The notes under the pieces: generated by a model | What the model was told of the DNA's origin: nothing | Databases searched by the model: none | Seen by the model: the letters and a program-made list of their open reading frames with translations, nothing else | In this document: positions 56,163 to 64,000 of the stretch, piece after piece | How the letters are laid out: every line of letters starts with the position of its first letter | How positions within the stretch are numbered: position 1 is the first letter of the stretch | Translations under genes and position numbers: made by a program | DNA from: Pseudomonas putida | GTDB lineage: Bacteria > Pseudomonadota > Gammaproteobacteria > Pseudomonadales > Pseudomonadaceae | Assembly (NCBI RefSeq): GCF_028682635.1 | Contig: NZ_JANHLK010000012.1 | Span: 1-64,000 of the forward strand | Direction: 5' to 3' | DNA length: 64,000 bases

Positions 56163-56349
56163 CGCGTCTCTCCCAGCGGCGGCGGTGCGCCATTCGTCTC
56201 GGTGAGGCACTGGCTTTTCGGCAGTGCCCTTTGATGCCGATGGTATGACCGGCGCAGACAGGTCAAATGCCTACGGACGCCACGCAAAGGTGCGTTTACG
56301 ACATGGCGGGAAATGCTCTGACAGACACACCCTCCTAATCTGCGCAAAT

Positions 56350-56447
56350 CCCCTGTGGGAGCCAGCCTGCTGGCGATTACGGCGGCACAGGCGACACTGA
56401 TGGTGGCTGAACCTCCGCAATCGCCAGCAGGCTGGCTCCCACAGGGG
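56350..56447. repeat. REPIN between glyA and the TraX-family gene
   Basis: A 29-bp arm beginning CCCCTGTGGGAG (56350-56378) pairs with 56419-56447, GTG ends outward, and ends at the base before the TraX-family stop codon. Confidence 0.85.
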
Positions 56448-57176
56448 TTATGTGAAAACTTGGCGGACTGCGAGCAACAGCAGGAAATGCAGCGGATACA
56501 GCGCATAGGCCCAGCGGCGCATGGGTGGTGCTTTTACGTCATGGAAGTGTCGCAACAGGAACAGTCCCAGCCATGGCGCAATCAGACAAGTGACGATGGC
56601 GGGAATGGCCGCGCTGTTGCCCAGTCGTGCGGCGTAATACAACACCTGCCATTGATTGGCCGCCAGACAGACCAGCCCCGGCAGCAGCGCGAAATACCAG
56701 GGACGACCGATCACCAGCAGCAGCGCCAATGGCAACAGGACTCCAAAGAAACCGAACATCACTTTTTGCGTGAACAGCGCCGCCAACAGCAAGGCGACGG
56801 CTGCCAGTAACCGCGATTGCAGCGTCGGCTGCTGCCAGCCACGCGCCACCAACAGACCAAGGACCAGGGTGGGCATTACGTTCAGCGTGTCGTGCCCAGG
56901 AATGAACATTCGGTAGGGAATTTCGCTCACGGCGCTAAACAGCAACAACCAGCCCAGATAGCGCCATTGCCCACCCCTCTCCACAGCAGGCTTTCGCGCA
57001 AGATTGGCAGCCATTGCCAGACAGAACCACGGAAACGCCAACCGCCCGGGCACATACAGCAGATCGACGGAATAACCGACATATCGCAGGTGATCGAGCA
57101 CCATGCTCAAAAGCGCCAGCCACTTGAGCAGATCCAGAGCACCGTCGCGCTGCTTTAAGTGTGTAGTCACGTGCAT
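56448..57176 (-). CDS. TraX-family membrane acetyltransferase-like protein
   Basis: 242 residues with about seven or eight predicted membrane helices. RDGALDLLKWLALLSMVLDH and the VPGRLAFPWFCLAMAANLAR region match the TraX family, named for F-plasmid pilin N-acetylation. No conjugation gene is near, and the gene occupies the PA5414 position between glyA and ltaE, so it is a chromosomal relative with unknown acceptor. The Met at 57176 begins MHVTTHLKQRDGALD; no strong ribosome site. Confidence 0.85.
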   Translation of the reverse strand: MHVTTHLKQRDGALDLLKWLALLSMVLDHLRYVGYSVDLLYVPGRLAFPWFCLAMAANLARKPAVERGGQWRYLGWLLLFSAVSEIPYRMFIPGHDTLNVMPTLVLGLLVARGWQQPTLQSRLLAAVALLLAALFTQKVMFGFFGVLLPLALLLVIGRPWYFALLPGLVCLAANQWQVLYYAARLGNSAAIPAIVTCLIAPWLGLFLLRHFHDVKAPPMRRWAYALYPLHFLLLLAVRQVFT

Positions 57177-57307
57177 AATTGCCCGGCATCCTTGTAATTT
57201 TCTGACAGCGACATCCCGTGTGCTCTCCTGACGATCTTGGGTACAGTGCGCACCATCATTGACCACGAGACGCTTCACCATAGGCGCCTCGACCACGGAA
57301 GCAGGCC

Positions 57308-58348
57308 ATGACCGATAAGAGCCAACAATTCGCCAGCGACAACTATTCCGGCATCTGCCCTGAAGCCTGGGCTGCCATGGAACAGGCCAACCATGGCCAC
57401 CAGCGCGCTTACGGCGACGACGAGTGGACCGCCCGCGCGTCCGACGATTTCCGCAAACTGTTCGAAACCGACTGCGAAGTGTTCTTCGCCTTCAACGGCA
57501 CCGCCGCCAACTCGTTGGCCCTGTCGTCGCTGTGCCAGAGTTACCACAGCGTGATCTGCTCGGAAACCGCCCACGTCGAAACCGACGAATGCGGCGCACC
57601 GGAATTCTTCTCCAACGGCTCCAAGCTGCTGATCGCCCGCACCGAAAACGGCAAGCTGACCCCGGAATCGATCCGCGAAGTGGCGCTCAAGCGCCAGGAC
57701 ATCCACTACCCCAAGCCCCGCGTCGTGACCCTGACCCAGGCCACTGAAGTCGGCAGCGTCTACACCCCGGACGAAATCCGCGCCATCAGCGCCACCTGCA
57801 AGGAACTGGGCCTGAACCTGCACATGGACGGCGCGCGCTTCTCCAACGCCTGCGCGTTCCTCGGCTGCACGCCAGCGGACCTGACCTGGAAGGCCGGGGT
57901 TGACGTGTTGTGCTTCGGCGGCACTAAAAACGGCATGGCCGTGGGCGAGGCGATCCTGTTCTTCAACCACGCACTGGCTGAAGATTTCGACTATCGCTGC
58001 AAACAGGCCGGGCAGCTGGCGTCGAAAATGCGCTTCCTTTCCGCCCCATGGGTCGGAATCCTGGAAAACGGCGCCTGGCTCAAATACGCCCGCCACGCCA
58101 ACCACTGCGCACAACTGCTGGCCGAACTGGTCAGCGATATTCCAGGCGTGGAACTGATGTTCCCGGTGCAGGCAAACGGCGTATTCCTGCAGCTGTCGGA
58201 ACCGGCCATCGCCGCCCTGACCGCCAAGGGCTGGCGTTTCTACACCTTCATCGGCAACGGCGGCGCACGCTTCATGTGCTCGTGGGATACCGAGGAAGAG
58301 CGGGTGCGGGAATTGGCCCGCGACATCCGCGAAGTCATGTCCCACTAA
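57308..58348 (+). CDS. ltaE: Low-specificity L-threonine aldolase
   Basis: 346 residues, fold type I PLP enzyme cleaving threonine/allo-threonine to glycine and acetaldehyde. FFAFNGTAANSLALSSL binds the phosphate, HMDGARFSNA carries the cofactor Asp, and FGGTKNGMAVGE holds the Schiff-base Lys. It adds glycine/serine-linked metabolism to the glyA-sox neighbourhood and matches PA5413 in remembered PAO1 order. Confidence 0.95.
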   Translation: MTDKSQQFASDNYSGICPEAWAAMEQANHGHQRAYGDDEWTARASDDFRKLFETDCEVFFAFNGTAANSLALSSLCQSYHSVICSETAHVETDECGAPEFFSNGSKLLIARTENGKLTPESIREVALKRQDIHYPKPRVVTLTQATEVGSVYTPDEIRAISATCKELGLNLHMDGARFSNACAFLGCTPADLTWKAGVDVLCFGGTKNGMAVGEAILFFNHALAEDFDYRCKQAGQLASKMRFLSAPWVGILENGAWLKYARHANHCAQLLAELVSDIPGVELMFPVQANGVFLQLSEPAIAALTAKGWRFYTFIGNGGARFMCSWDTEEERVRELARDIREVMSH

Positions 58349-58361
58349 CACCACAAACCCT

Positions 58362-58449
58362 GTGGGAGCGAGCCTGCTCGCGATAGCGGCGGATCAGCCA
58401 ACATTGATGTTGGAGCAAAATCCGCCATCGCGAGCAGGCTCACTCCTAC
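58362..58449. repeat. REPIN between ltaE and the SDR gene
   Basis: GTGGGAGCGAGCCTGCTCGC pairs with a diverged complement ending CTCCTAC; an inner GCGGAT/ATCCGC also pairs. Confidence 0.8.
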
Positions 58450-58547
58450 AAAGGCATCCGAATCCCCTGACATTCTGCACCTGAAGACTTCGTCTACATT
58501 GTCTGTCGAGCCGATCCGCTCACATAACAATAATCAGGAGCGTACGC

Positions 58548-59372
58548 ATGTCACTGCAAGGCAAAACCCTTTTCATCACCGGCGCCAGCCGTGGCATCGG
58601 CCGCGAGATTGCGCTTCGCGCCGCGCGTGACGGTGCAAACATCGTGATCGCCGCCAAAAGTGCCGAGCCGCATCCCAAACTGCCAGGTACGATTTTCAGT
58701 GTGGCCCGGGAAGTTGAGGCCGCGGGCGGCAAGGCGCTAGCCCTGCAAGTGGATGTGCGAGAAGAAGACGCTGTACGCGCGGCGCTGGCCCAGGCCAACG
58801 AACATTTCGGCGCCATCGATGCGCTGGTCAACAACGCAGGCGCAATCAAGTTGACCGGAGTCCAGCACATCGAACTCAAGCGCTTCGACCTGATGCACCA
58901 GATCAACACGCGCGCCGTGTTGCTGTGCAGCCAGGCTGCCCTGCCCTACCTGAAGAAATCCGCAGGGCACATCCTCAACCTGTCCCCGCCGCTGAACCTG
59001 GACGCCAAGTGGTTCGCCCAATACAGCCCGTACACCGTGACCAAATACGGCATGAGCATGCTCACCCTGGGCATGAGCGAGGAATTCAAGAATTACGGGA
59101 TCAGTGTCAATTCGTTATGGCCGCAAACCATGATTGCCACGGCGGCAATCGAGTTTCAGTTGGGGTCGAGGGAGTCGTTCAAGCATGCGCGCCTGCCTGC
59201 GATCATGGCCGATGCCGCCCATATCATTTTGAGCAGTGCGAATCGCAGCCTGACCGGACGCTTGTTGATCGATGAGGAAGTATTGCGGGAAAACGGTGTA
59301 ACGGAGTTCGAGCACTATCGGTTTGCACCGGATAGCAGCGACAAACTCATGACTGACCTGTTTATCGACTGA
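58548..59372 (+). CDS. Short-chain dehydrogenase/reductase (HSDL2-like)
   Basis: 274 residues. Classical SDR features: cofactor loop TGASRGIG (residues 11-18), NNAG, and the catalytic YTVTK (YxxxK). The longer insert after the first strand (AAKSAEPHPKLPGTIFSVAR) and the SPPLNLDAKWF segment are typical of hydroxysteroid-dehydrogenase-like 2 proteins, whose bacterial substrate is unknown. It stands between a REPIN and a variant REP pair; no operon partner is evident. Confidence 0.9.
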   Translation: MSLQGKTLFITGASRGIGREIALRAARDGANIVIAAKSAEPHPKLPGTIFSVAREVEAAGGKALALQVDVREEDAVRAALAQANEHFGAIDALVNNAGAIKLTGVQHIELKRFDLMHQINTRAVLLCSQAALPYLKKSAGHILNLSPPLNLDAKWFAQYSPYTVTKYGMSMLTLGMSEEFKNYGISVNSLWPQTMIATAAIEFQLGSRESFKHARLPAIMADAAHIILSSANRSLTGRLLIDEEVLRENGVTEFEHYRFAPDSSDKLMTDLFID

Positions 59373-59388
59373 GATATCCTCAACCCCT

Positions 59389-59473
59389 GTAGGAGCTGTC
59401 GAGTGAAACGAGGCTGCGATCTTTTGACTTTAAAGATCAAGATCAAAAGATCGCAGCCTTCGGCAGCTCCTAC
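59389..59473. repeat. Variant REP-type inverted repeat
   Basis: GTAGGAGCTG at the left end pairs with CAGCTCCTAC at the right, with an inner GGCTGCGATCTTTTGA copy and its complement. The inner sequence differs from the other REPs here, so it represents a second REP class. Confidence 0.75.
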
Positions 59474-59490
59474 AGTGGCTTCGGCGTTAG

Positions 59491-60591
59491 TTAGAACTCG
59501 ATGCGCACGTCACCCTTCGGCACACTGCAGCACGACAAAATGTACCCTTCGGCTTCGTCTTCCTCGGTGATCCCGCCGTTGTGCTCCATCTCCACTTCGC
59601 CACCCAGCTTCAAGACCTTGCAGGTGCCGCAGATGCCCATGCCGCAGGCTTTCGGGATCAGCAAACCCGCCTTCGCCGCCGCTGCGTGAACGGTTTCGCC
59701 CGGCGCAATGCGAATGCTTTTCCCCGACGCGACAAACTCCACCTGATGCAGATCCGCCACGTCGAGTTCCGGTGCATCGGCCGCCTGTTCGGCGTGTTCC
59801 ACGGCGTCGGCACGCGCCTCTGGCGGAGTCGCGCCGAAAGACTCCTCGTGGTAACGCGACATGTCGAAGCCAGCGCCTTCCAGCAAGCGCTTGACCGCAT
59901 TCATATAGGGTGTCGGGCCGCAGCAGAACACTTCGCGCTCAAGGAAGTCCGGCGCCATCAATTCAAGCATTCGCTGGTTGAGGTAACCGCGATAACCGGC
60001 CCAGGGCTCACCCATGCCGTGCTTCTCGCAGATCAGGTGCAGGCTGAAGTTATCGATCCGCGACGCCATGTGTTCCAGCTCGCGGTGGTAGATGATGTCC
60101 TTGGGCGAACGGGCGCTGTGGATAAACACCATGTCGACATTGCCGTTGGTATCGTAGAACCAGCGCGCCATGGACATGACCGGCGTGATACCCACACCGC
60201 CGCTGAGGTAAAGCACCTTTGGCGCGGTGAAGTCCATGGCGTTGAACAGCCCGACCGGCCCGTGCACCGCCAGTTCCTGGCCTTCGTGCAGGGTGTCGTG
60301 CAGCCAGTTGGACACCTTGCCGCCCGGCACGCGCTTGATGGTTACCGAAAAGCTGTACGGCACCGATGGCGAGCTGGAAATGGTGTACGAACGCATGATC
60401 GGCTGGCCTTCGATTTCCAGCTCCAGGGTGACAAACTGCCCCGGCTTGAAAAAGAACAGGATCGGCTGGTCGGCCATGAAGCAGAAGGTGCGCACATCCC
60501 AGGTTTCCTGGATGACTTTGACGCAACGGACAATGTGCCGACCATTGGCCCAGGTCTGGGTGGTTACCGGGTTCAGGAAGCTGTTGGACAT
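59491..60591 (-). CDS. gbcB: Glycine betaine demethylase reductase subunit
   Basis: 366 residues. FAD/NAD ferredoxin-reductase module (about 20-255; MRSYTISSSPSVPYSFSVTI, YLSGGVGITPVMSM) and a C-terminal plant-type [2Fe-2S] domain with CGMGICGTCKV and a final Cys in LSCCSV. It passes electrons from NADH to GbcA. Divergent from gbcA across 283 bases. The Met at 60591 gives MSNSFLNPVTTQTW; an upstream in-frame extension is unconserved. Confidence 0.95.
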   Translation of the reverse strand: MSNSFLNPVTTQTWANGRHIVRCVKVIQETWDVRTFCFMADQPILFFFKPGQFVTLELEIEGQPIMRSYTISSSPSVPYSFSVTIKRVPGGKVSNWLHDTLHEGQELAVHGPVGLFNAMDFTAPKVLYLSGGVGITPVMSMARWFYDTNGNVDMVFIHSARSPKDIIYHRELEHMASRIDNFSLHLICEKHGMGEPWAGYRGYLNQRMLELMAPDFLEREVFCCGPTPYMNAVKRLLEGAGFDMSRYHEESFGATPPEARADAVEHAEQAADAPELDVADLHQVEFVASGKSIRIAPGETVHAAAAKAGLLIPKACGMGICGTCKVLKLGGEVEMEHNGGITEEDEAEGYILSCCSVPKGDVRIEF

Positions 60592-60874
60592 GCTGATCTC
60601 CACGGCCGACTGTCGGCCTTCATGTTGGCGATTCTGCGTATAGCGCGAACCACCCATTTACCTATCTGCGACATTCACATGCTTATCGCGACCAGCCCCC
60701 AACGACCGGGGCTTGCGCGTCGGGAACAGATTGCACCATGTCGCCCATGGATAAGGTTCTGGCCAGCGCCGGCCCCACACTCGCCACACACCAAGACACA
60801 TTCTTTACACCTTGCGTAGCAACCCTGATTAGCCACTTTCGCCGGCCACACAGAATGGCCTTGAGGATTAAACG

Positions 60875-62170
60875 ATGGACGTCACTACTACCCTTAGCCT
60901 GGGCGATCCGCTGGAACCCGCACGCAAGGCCACCGCGCAGATGCTGCAAGAGCGCGAGCGCACGTTCTCGCTGCCGCAGCCGTTCTACTCTGACGAGCGC
61001 CTGTTTGATATCGACATGCAGGAAATCTTTCAGAAAGAGTGGTTGATCGCCGGCATGACCTGCGAAATCCCCACCAAGGGCAACTACCTGACGCTGCAAG
61101 TGGGCAAGAATCCGATCATCGTGATTCGTGGCGCAGAAGGTGTAGTGCACGCGTTTCATAACGTCTGCCGCCACCGCGGCTCGCGCCTGTGCACCAGCGA
61201 AAAAGGCAAGGTCGCCAAATTGGTCTGCCACTACCACCAGTGGACCTACGAACTCGACGGTCGCCTGCTGTTCGCCGGAACCGAAATGGGCGCCGATTTC
61301 GACATGAAGCAATACGGCCTGAAACCGGTGAACGTGAAGACCGCCGGTGGCTACATCTTCATCAGCCTGGCAGAGAACCCGCCGGCCATCGATGACTTCC
61401 TGTCGACACTCAACCATTACATGGAACCGTACGACATGGAAAACACCAAGGTGGCGATCACCACCACCTTGATGGAAAAGGCCAACTGGAAGCTGGTGCT
61501 GGAAAACAACCGCGAGTGCTACCACTGCAACGCGTCGCACCCGGAACTGCTGAAAACCCTGCTGGAATGGGACGACGTCACCGACCCGCGCGCCGACCAG
61601 GCCTTCAAGGACCACGTGGCCGCCTCCGCCGCTGCCTGGGAAGCCGAGAAGATCCCTTACGCCCACGCCAGCTTCGGCCTGCGTAACCGCATCGTGCGCA
61701 TGCCGCTGCTCAAGGGCACCGTGTCGATGACCCTGGACGGCAAACAGGGCTGCGCCAAGCTCATGGGCCGCATCAAGAACCCGGACCTGGGCTCGATGCG
61801 CATCCTGCACCTGCCGCATTCGTGGAACCACTGCATGGGCGACCACATCATCGTGTTCACCGTGTGGCCGATCAGCGCCCAGGAAACCATGGTCACCACC
61901 AAGTGGATCGTGCACAAGGATGCCGTTGAAGGCGTGGACTACGACGTGGAGCGCATGCGCCAGGTCTGGGACGCCACCAACGACCAGGATCGTCGCCTGG
62001 CCGAAGAAAACCAGCGCGGCATTAACTCCACCGCTTATCAGCCAGGGCCTTACTCCAAGACCTATGAGTTTGGTGTGGTGAATTTTGTGGATTGGTACAG
62101 CGAGCGCCTGCTAAACAACCTCGGGGCTGAGCCTGCGCCTTACCTCAAAGGCGTCCCTGTTCAAGGCTAA
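60875..62170 (+). CDS. gbcA: Glycine betaine demethylase oxygenase subunit
   Basis: 431 residues, Rieske-type oxygenase. Rieske cluster ligands Cys98/His100 (CRHRGS) and Cys118/His121 (CHYHQW); mononuclear iron region around NNRECYHCNASHPEL. With GbcB it demethylates glycine betaine to dimethylglycine and formaldehyde. It and gbcB share a 283-base divergent promoter region, in P. aeruginosa controlled by GbdR; no site is confidently called here. Confidence 0.96.
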   Translation: MDVTTTLSLGDPLEPARKATAQMLQERERTFSLPQPFYSDERLFDIDMQEIFQKEWLIAGMTCEIPTKGNYLTLQVGKNPIIVIRGAEGVVHAFHNVCRHRGSRLCTSEKGKVAKLVCHYHQWTYELDGRLLFAGTEMGADFDMKQYGLKPVNVKTAGGYIFISLAENPPAIDDFLSTLNHYMEPYDMENTKVAITTTLMEKANWKLVLENNRECYHCNASHPELLKTLLEWDDVTDPRADQAFKDHVAASAAAWEAEKIPYAHASFGLRNRIVRMPLLKGTVSMTLDGKQGCAKLMGRIKNPDLGSMRILHLPHSWNHCMGDHIIVFTVWPISAQETMVTTKWIVHKDAVEGVDYDVERMRQVWDATNDQDRRLAEENQRGINSTAYQPGPYSKTYEFGVVNFVDWYSERLLNNLGAEPAPYLKGVPVQG

Positions 62171-62171
62171 T

Positions 62172-62269
62172 GTAGGAGCGAGCTTGCTCGCGAAAAATTC
62201 AAGGACACCACTGGGTATCTGGATTTACGCGTCATCGTTCACGACCATCGCGAGCAAGCTCGCTCCTAC
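62172..62269. repeat. REPIN after gbcA
   Basis: GTAGGAGCGAGCTTGCTCGC and its complement, GTA ends outward. Confidence 0.85.
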
Positions 62270-62393
62270 AAGGGGCTTGCTCACAACAGGTTCTCTCCCC
62301 GCTAAATATTCCGCATCATTTAGAACTGTACGAAATATGATCTATTCTGTTCAGCGCTATGCTCTACGTGCCTCACAGCCTTCCGCAAACAAG

Positions 62394-62945
62394 TTATCCA
62401 CACCTCCACCCACAGCAAATGGGGACAACTGGGGAAATGCGCAAAACTTTTTCCACAAAACCCAAAGAAAAACCGTGACTTATCCGAAACCAAGGTTTTC
62501 CGAAACCATTGATCATTTTTTGATCTAACGCTCGAAAGCCTCGCCACACCTGGCCTGCAGAGGATCGCAAACACCTTATCCACAGAAGCGCCAACAGAGA
62601 TTGGGGGCAACTTCGAGGCCGCTGTGGAAAACCGCTGAAAGCCGCGATATTTCTAGGTGTGCGGGCGGTTTGTAGATTGAAATAGGCAATTTGATCATTT
62701 TTCGACCATAACCCTGAAAGCCATGAATCTAAAGGCCTGCAGCGTTGAGCGAACATCTTATCCACAGAAGCGCCAACAGAGATTGGGGGCAACTCAGCTG
62801 ACTTGTGCACACTCCCTCTCGAAAAAAAGCCATGAAAAACCGCAGCTTAAGGTGGATGTTTTTTGATCTGGTGGCTGCAAGCCGCGGTTTGTGTGGGTTT
62901 CAGCGAGGGGCGAACACGTTATCCACAGAAGCGCTAACAGGAATT
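62394..62945 (+). repeat. Spaced intergenic repeats, each with a perfect DnaA box
   Basis: TTATCCACA occurs four times in the same orientation at 62394, 62576, 62758 and 62919, spaced 182, 182 and 161 bases. Copies 2-4 continue AGAAGCGC and then an (A)ACAG...ATTG block; copies 2 and 3 agree for more than 30 bases. Upstream of copies 2-4 a (C)TGCAG or TTCAG and GCGAACA/GCAAACA block recurs, and TTTTTTGATC or similar sits between copies. Variant boxes TTTTCCACA (62449) and its complement (62623) add to the cluster. No coding sequence is supported here. Confidence 0.8.
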
Positions 62946-62977
62946 GTGGGTAAAGAGGTCAACAGCTTCTGAAATGA

Positions 62978-64000
62978 TCAAACCCTGTTGAAACACGACC
63001 GACCCGACTCGACATCCAGGTTCAATTCAAAGTCGTTGAAGGCGCGCCACCCGAGCAAAATCGACGGCACATAACGCCCCAGCAGCCAAGACTGCGGAAT
63101 GGAGAAGCCCGGGTAGTACTTGTAAGTGATTACCTGGGTATCACCAGGCAACTTCAATACGCCGCTGAAGGTTTGGTAGCGCTGGTTATCGGCGGCGCCA
63201 AAGGTTGAATTGCCGGACTTGACGACGTTGATCAGTTCACCTGGCGCAGCGGATGTCAGGTAGTCAACGTTTCCGGTATCCACGATGGCCAACGTCGCCC
63301 GGTTATCCAGCCGTGCGGTGATCGTCAGCCTTTGGTTGATGTCCATGCGGGTATAGGCGATCGGCGAGTCGCATCGCACAGAAGGCGCAGCATTGAGCAC
63401 CAGGATTTTGCGGGTGATTTTCAGGCGCCCCAACTTGCTGATCAGATCTAGCCCGAGCAAGTTGTCCCGGTCGCTTACGAAGACCAGCACATTTCTGAAC
63501 TCGCTGGCTCCTACCCTTATGGCATCAAGAATCCCCAACCTGGCAGGCAGTCCGCTCTCGCCATAAAACGTGCTGTAGGCGTAGTGGGAGTCGGGTAGCA
63601 ACCTGATCCCCATCAGCCTGGCCGTTTCGGCGTTCACCCGGGTTTGCGGAGCGCCGGTGTCGAGCACGAAACGCGCCGAGTGACCATTGGCCGCGCTGAC
63701 ATCGATGAACGGCAGCAGCTCATCTGCAACGAGCGCGTCACTGGCATACGGATGGATCGGCAACACTTCGCGGCCTTTGCTTCTTGTCACCGAGAAGTCA
63801 TCGGTCACTCTCAAGGTCGAGAGTGATTCGTTGCCGAACATTGAAAACAGGCGTTTGAGTTCTGGATCGGCGTCAATGGCACGGGCGTGTCTGCGCTTGA
63901 TGGCCAGAAAGTAATCTGGCAATTGGTTGGCGGCCTTGGCTTCGAACATACGGGCGATGACGGACACAGAACAATTCAGGTTCTTCGTGGCGTCCAGCAC
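62978..64000 (-). CDS. Two-domain retropepsin-like aspartyl protease, 5' end outside window
   Basis: 340 residues are visible and the frame runs off the window end. After a charged helical N-terminal part (to about residue 95) come two retropepsin-like halves, each with a DTG: FVLDTGAPQTRV and AIVDTGNVDYLT. Each half also has a later hydrophobic-Gly element (NLLGLDLISKLG; SILLGWRAFNDF). Two halves in one chain give a pepsin-like layout, unusual for bacterial family members. No signal peptide can be assessed. Confidence 0.75.
   Translation of the reverse strand: MLDATKNLNCSVSVIARMFEAKAANQLPDYFLAIKRRHARAIDADPELKRLFSMFGNESLSTLRVTDDFSVTRSKGREVLPIHPYASDALVADELLPFIDVSAANGHSARFVLDTGAPQTRVNAETARLMGIRLLPDSHYAYSTFYGESGLPARLGILDAIRVGASEFRNVLVFVSDRDNLLGLDLISKLGRLKITRKILVLNAAPSVRCDSPIAYTRMDINQRLTITARLDNRATLAIVDTGNVDYLTSAAPGELINVVKSGNSTFGAADNQRYQTFSGVLKLPGDTQVITYKYYPGFSIPQSWLLGRYVPSILLGWRAFNDFELNLDVESGRSCFNRV

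Noticed and set aside
60592..60874. A GbdR site between gbcA and gbcB (two CGACC-type copies 14 bases apart near 60690-60710).
   Set aside because: The exact consensus could not be recalled with certainty and the copies are short; control by GbdR is known for the orthologues but the site is not shown here.
62320..62810. Minus-strand frames that repeat the peptide PPISVGASVDK.
   Set aside because: The repeated peptide is only the translation of the DnaA-box repeat unit; there is no ribosome site and the frames break between units.

Overview
The window is a GC-rich, densely coding chromosomal segment from a fluorescent pseudomonad (Pseudomonas fluorescens complex). This rests on gene content and order close to that remembered for P. 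aeruginosa PAO1 (PA0508-PA0482, cre locus, PA5421-PA5410 glycine-betaine/sarcosine cluster), and on many REP/REPIN hairpins of the GTRGGAGC...GCTYGC type typical of that complex. No rRNA, tRNA, CRISPR array, prophage or insertion sequence was seen.

Layout. 0-4.6 kb: 3' part of an S9 peptidase, a Pmp3/YqaE peptide, and a class III aminotransferase divergent from a LysR regulator. 4.8-12 kb: three large acyl-CoA dehydrogenase paralogues on the minus strand, with a membrane diguanylate cyclase between two of them. The first has a sigma70 promoter overlaid by PsrA-type operators. 12-17 kb: a small flagellar-rod-like protein and the biotin genes bioB, bioF-H-C-D. 17-26 kb: ComF, ModE, a Tat-exported PhoX-family phosphatase, SrkA, RarD, GcvR and malate synthase G. 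26.5-28.3 kb: an AT-rich EamA transporter and a lone response regulator. 28.5-31.2 kb: a cNMP/CBS/DUF294 protein overlapping an exonuclease. 31.3-36.8 kb: a sigma/anti-sigma/TonB-receptor iron system with a FoxB-like reductase. 37-39 kb: MFS transporter and GST. 39-47 kb: creBCD, a retropepsin-like protein, an acyltransferase and a DUF2780 protein, flanked on both sides by mini-Rhs orphans. 47-62 kb: fdhA, purU, soxGADB, glyA, TraX-family gene, ltaE, SDR, gbcB/gbcA. 62-64 kb: DnaA-box repeats and a partial two-domain retropepsin-like gene.

Functionally, 47-62 kb is a nearly complete route from glycine betaine: GbcAB makes dimethylglycine, SoxBDAG oxidises sarcosine to glycine with release of one-carbon units, GlyA makes serine, and PurU and FdhA handle the one-carbon products. 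The dimethylglycine step is not in the window.

Most unusual signals: (1) two mini-Rhs proteins that share a conserved core, divergent tails, an identical-length leader and the same upstream dyad; (2) a deleted GST scar beside one of them; (3) spaced repeats carrying perfect DnaA boxes at 62.4-62.9 kb, with related units at 23.1 kb; (4) PsrA-like operators on the acyl-CoA dehydrogenase promoter; (5) a Cre-tag-like direct repeat across the creC stop codon; (6) REP hairpins in three successive gaps of the sox-purU-fdhA run.
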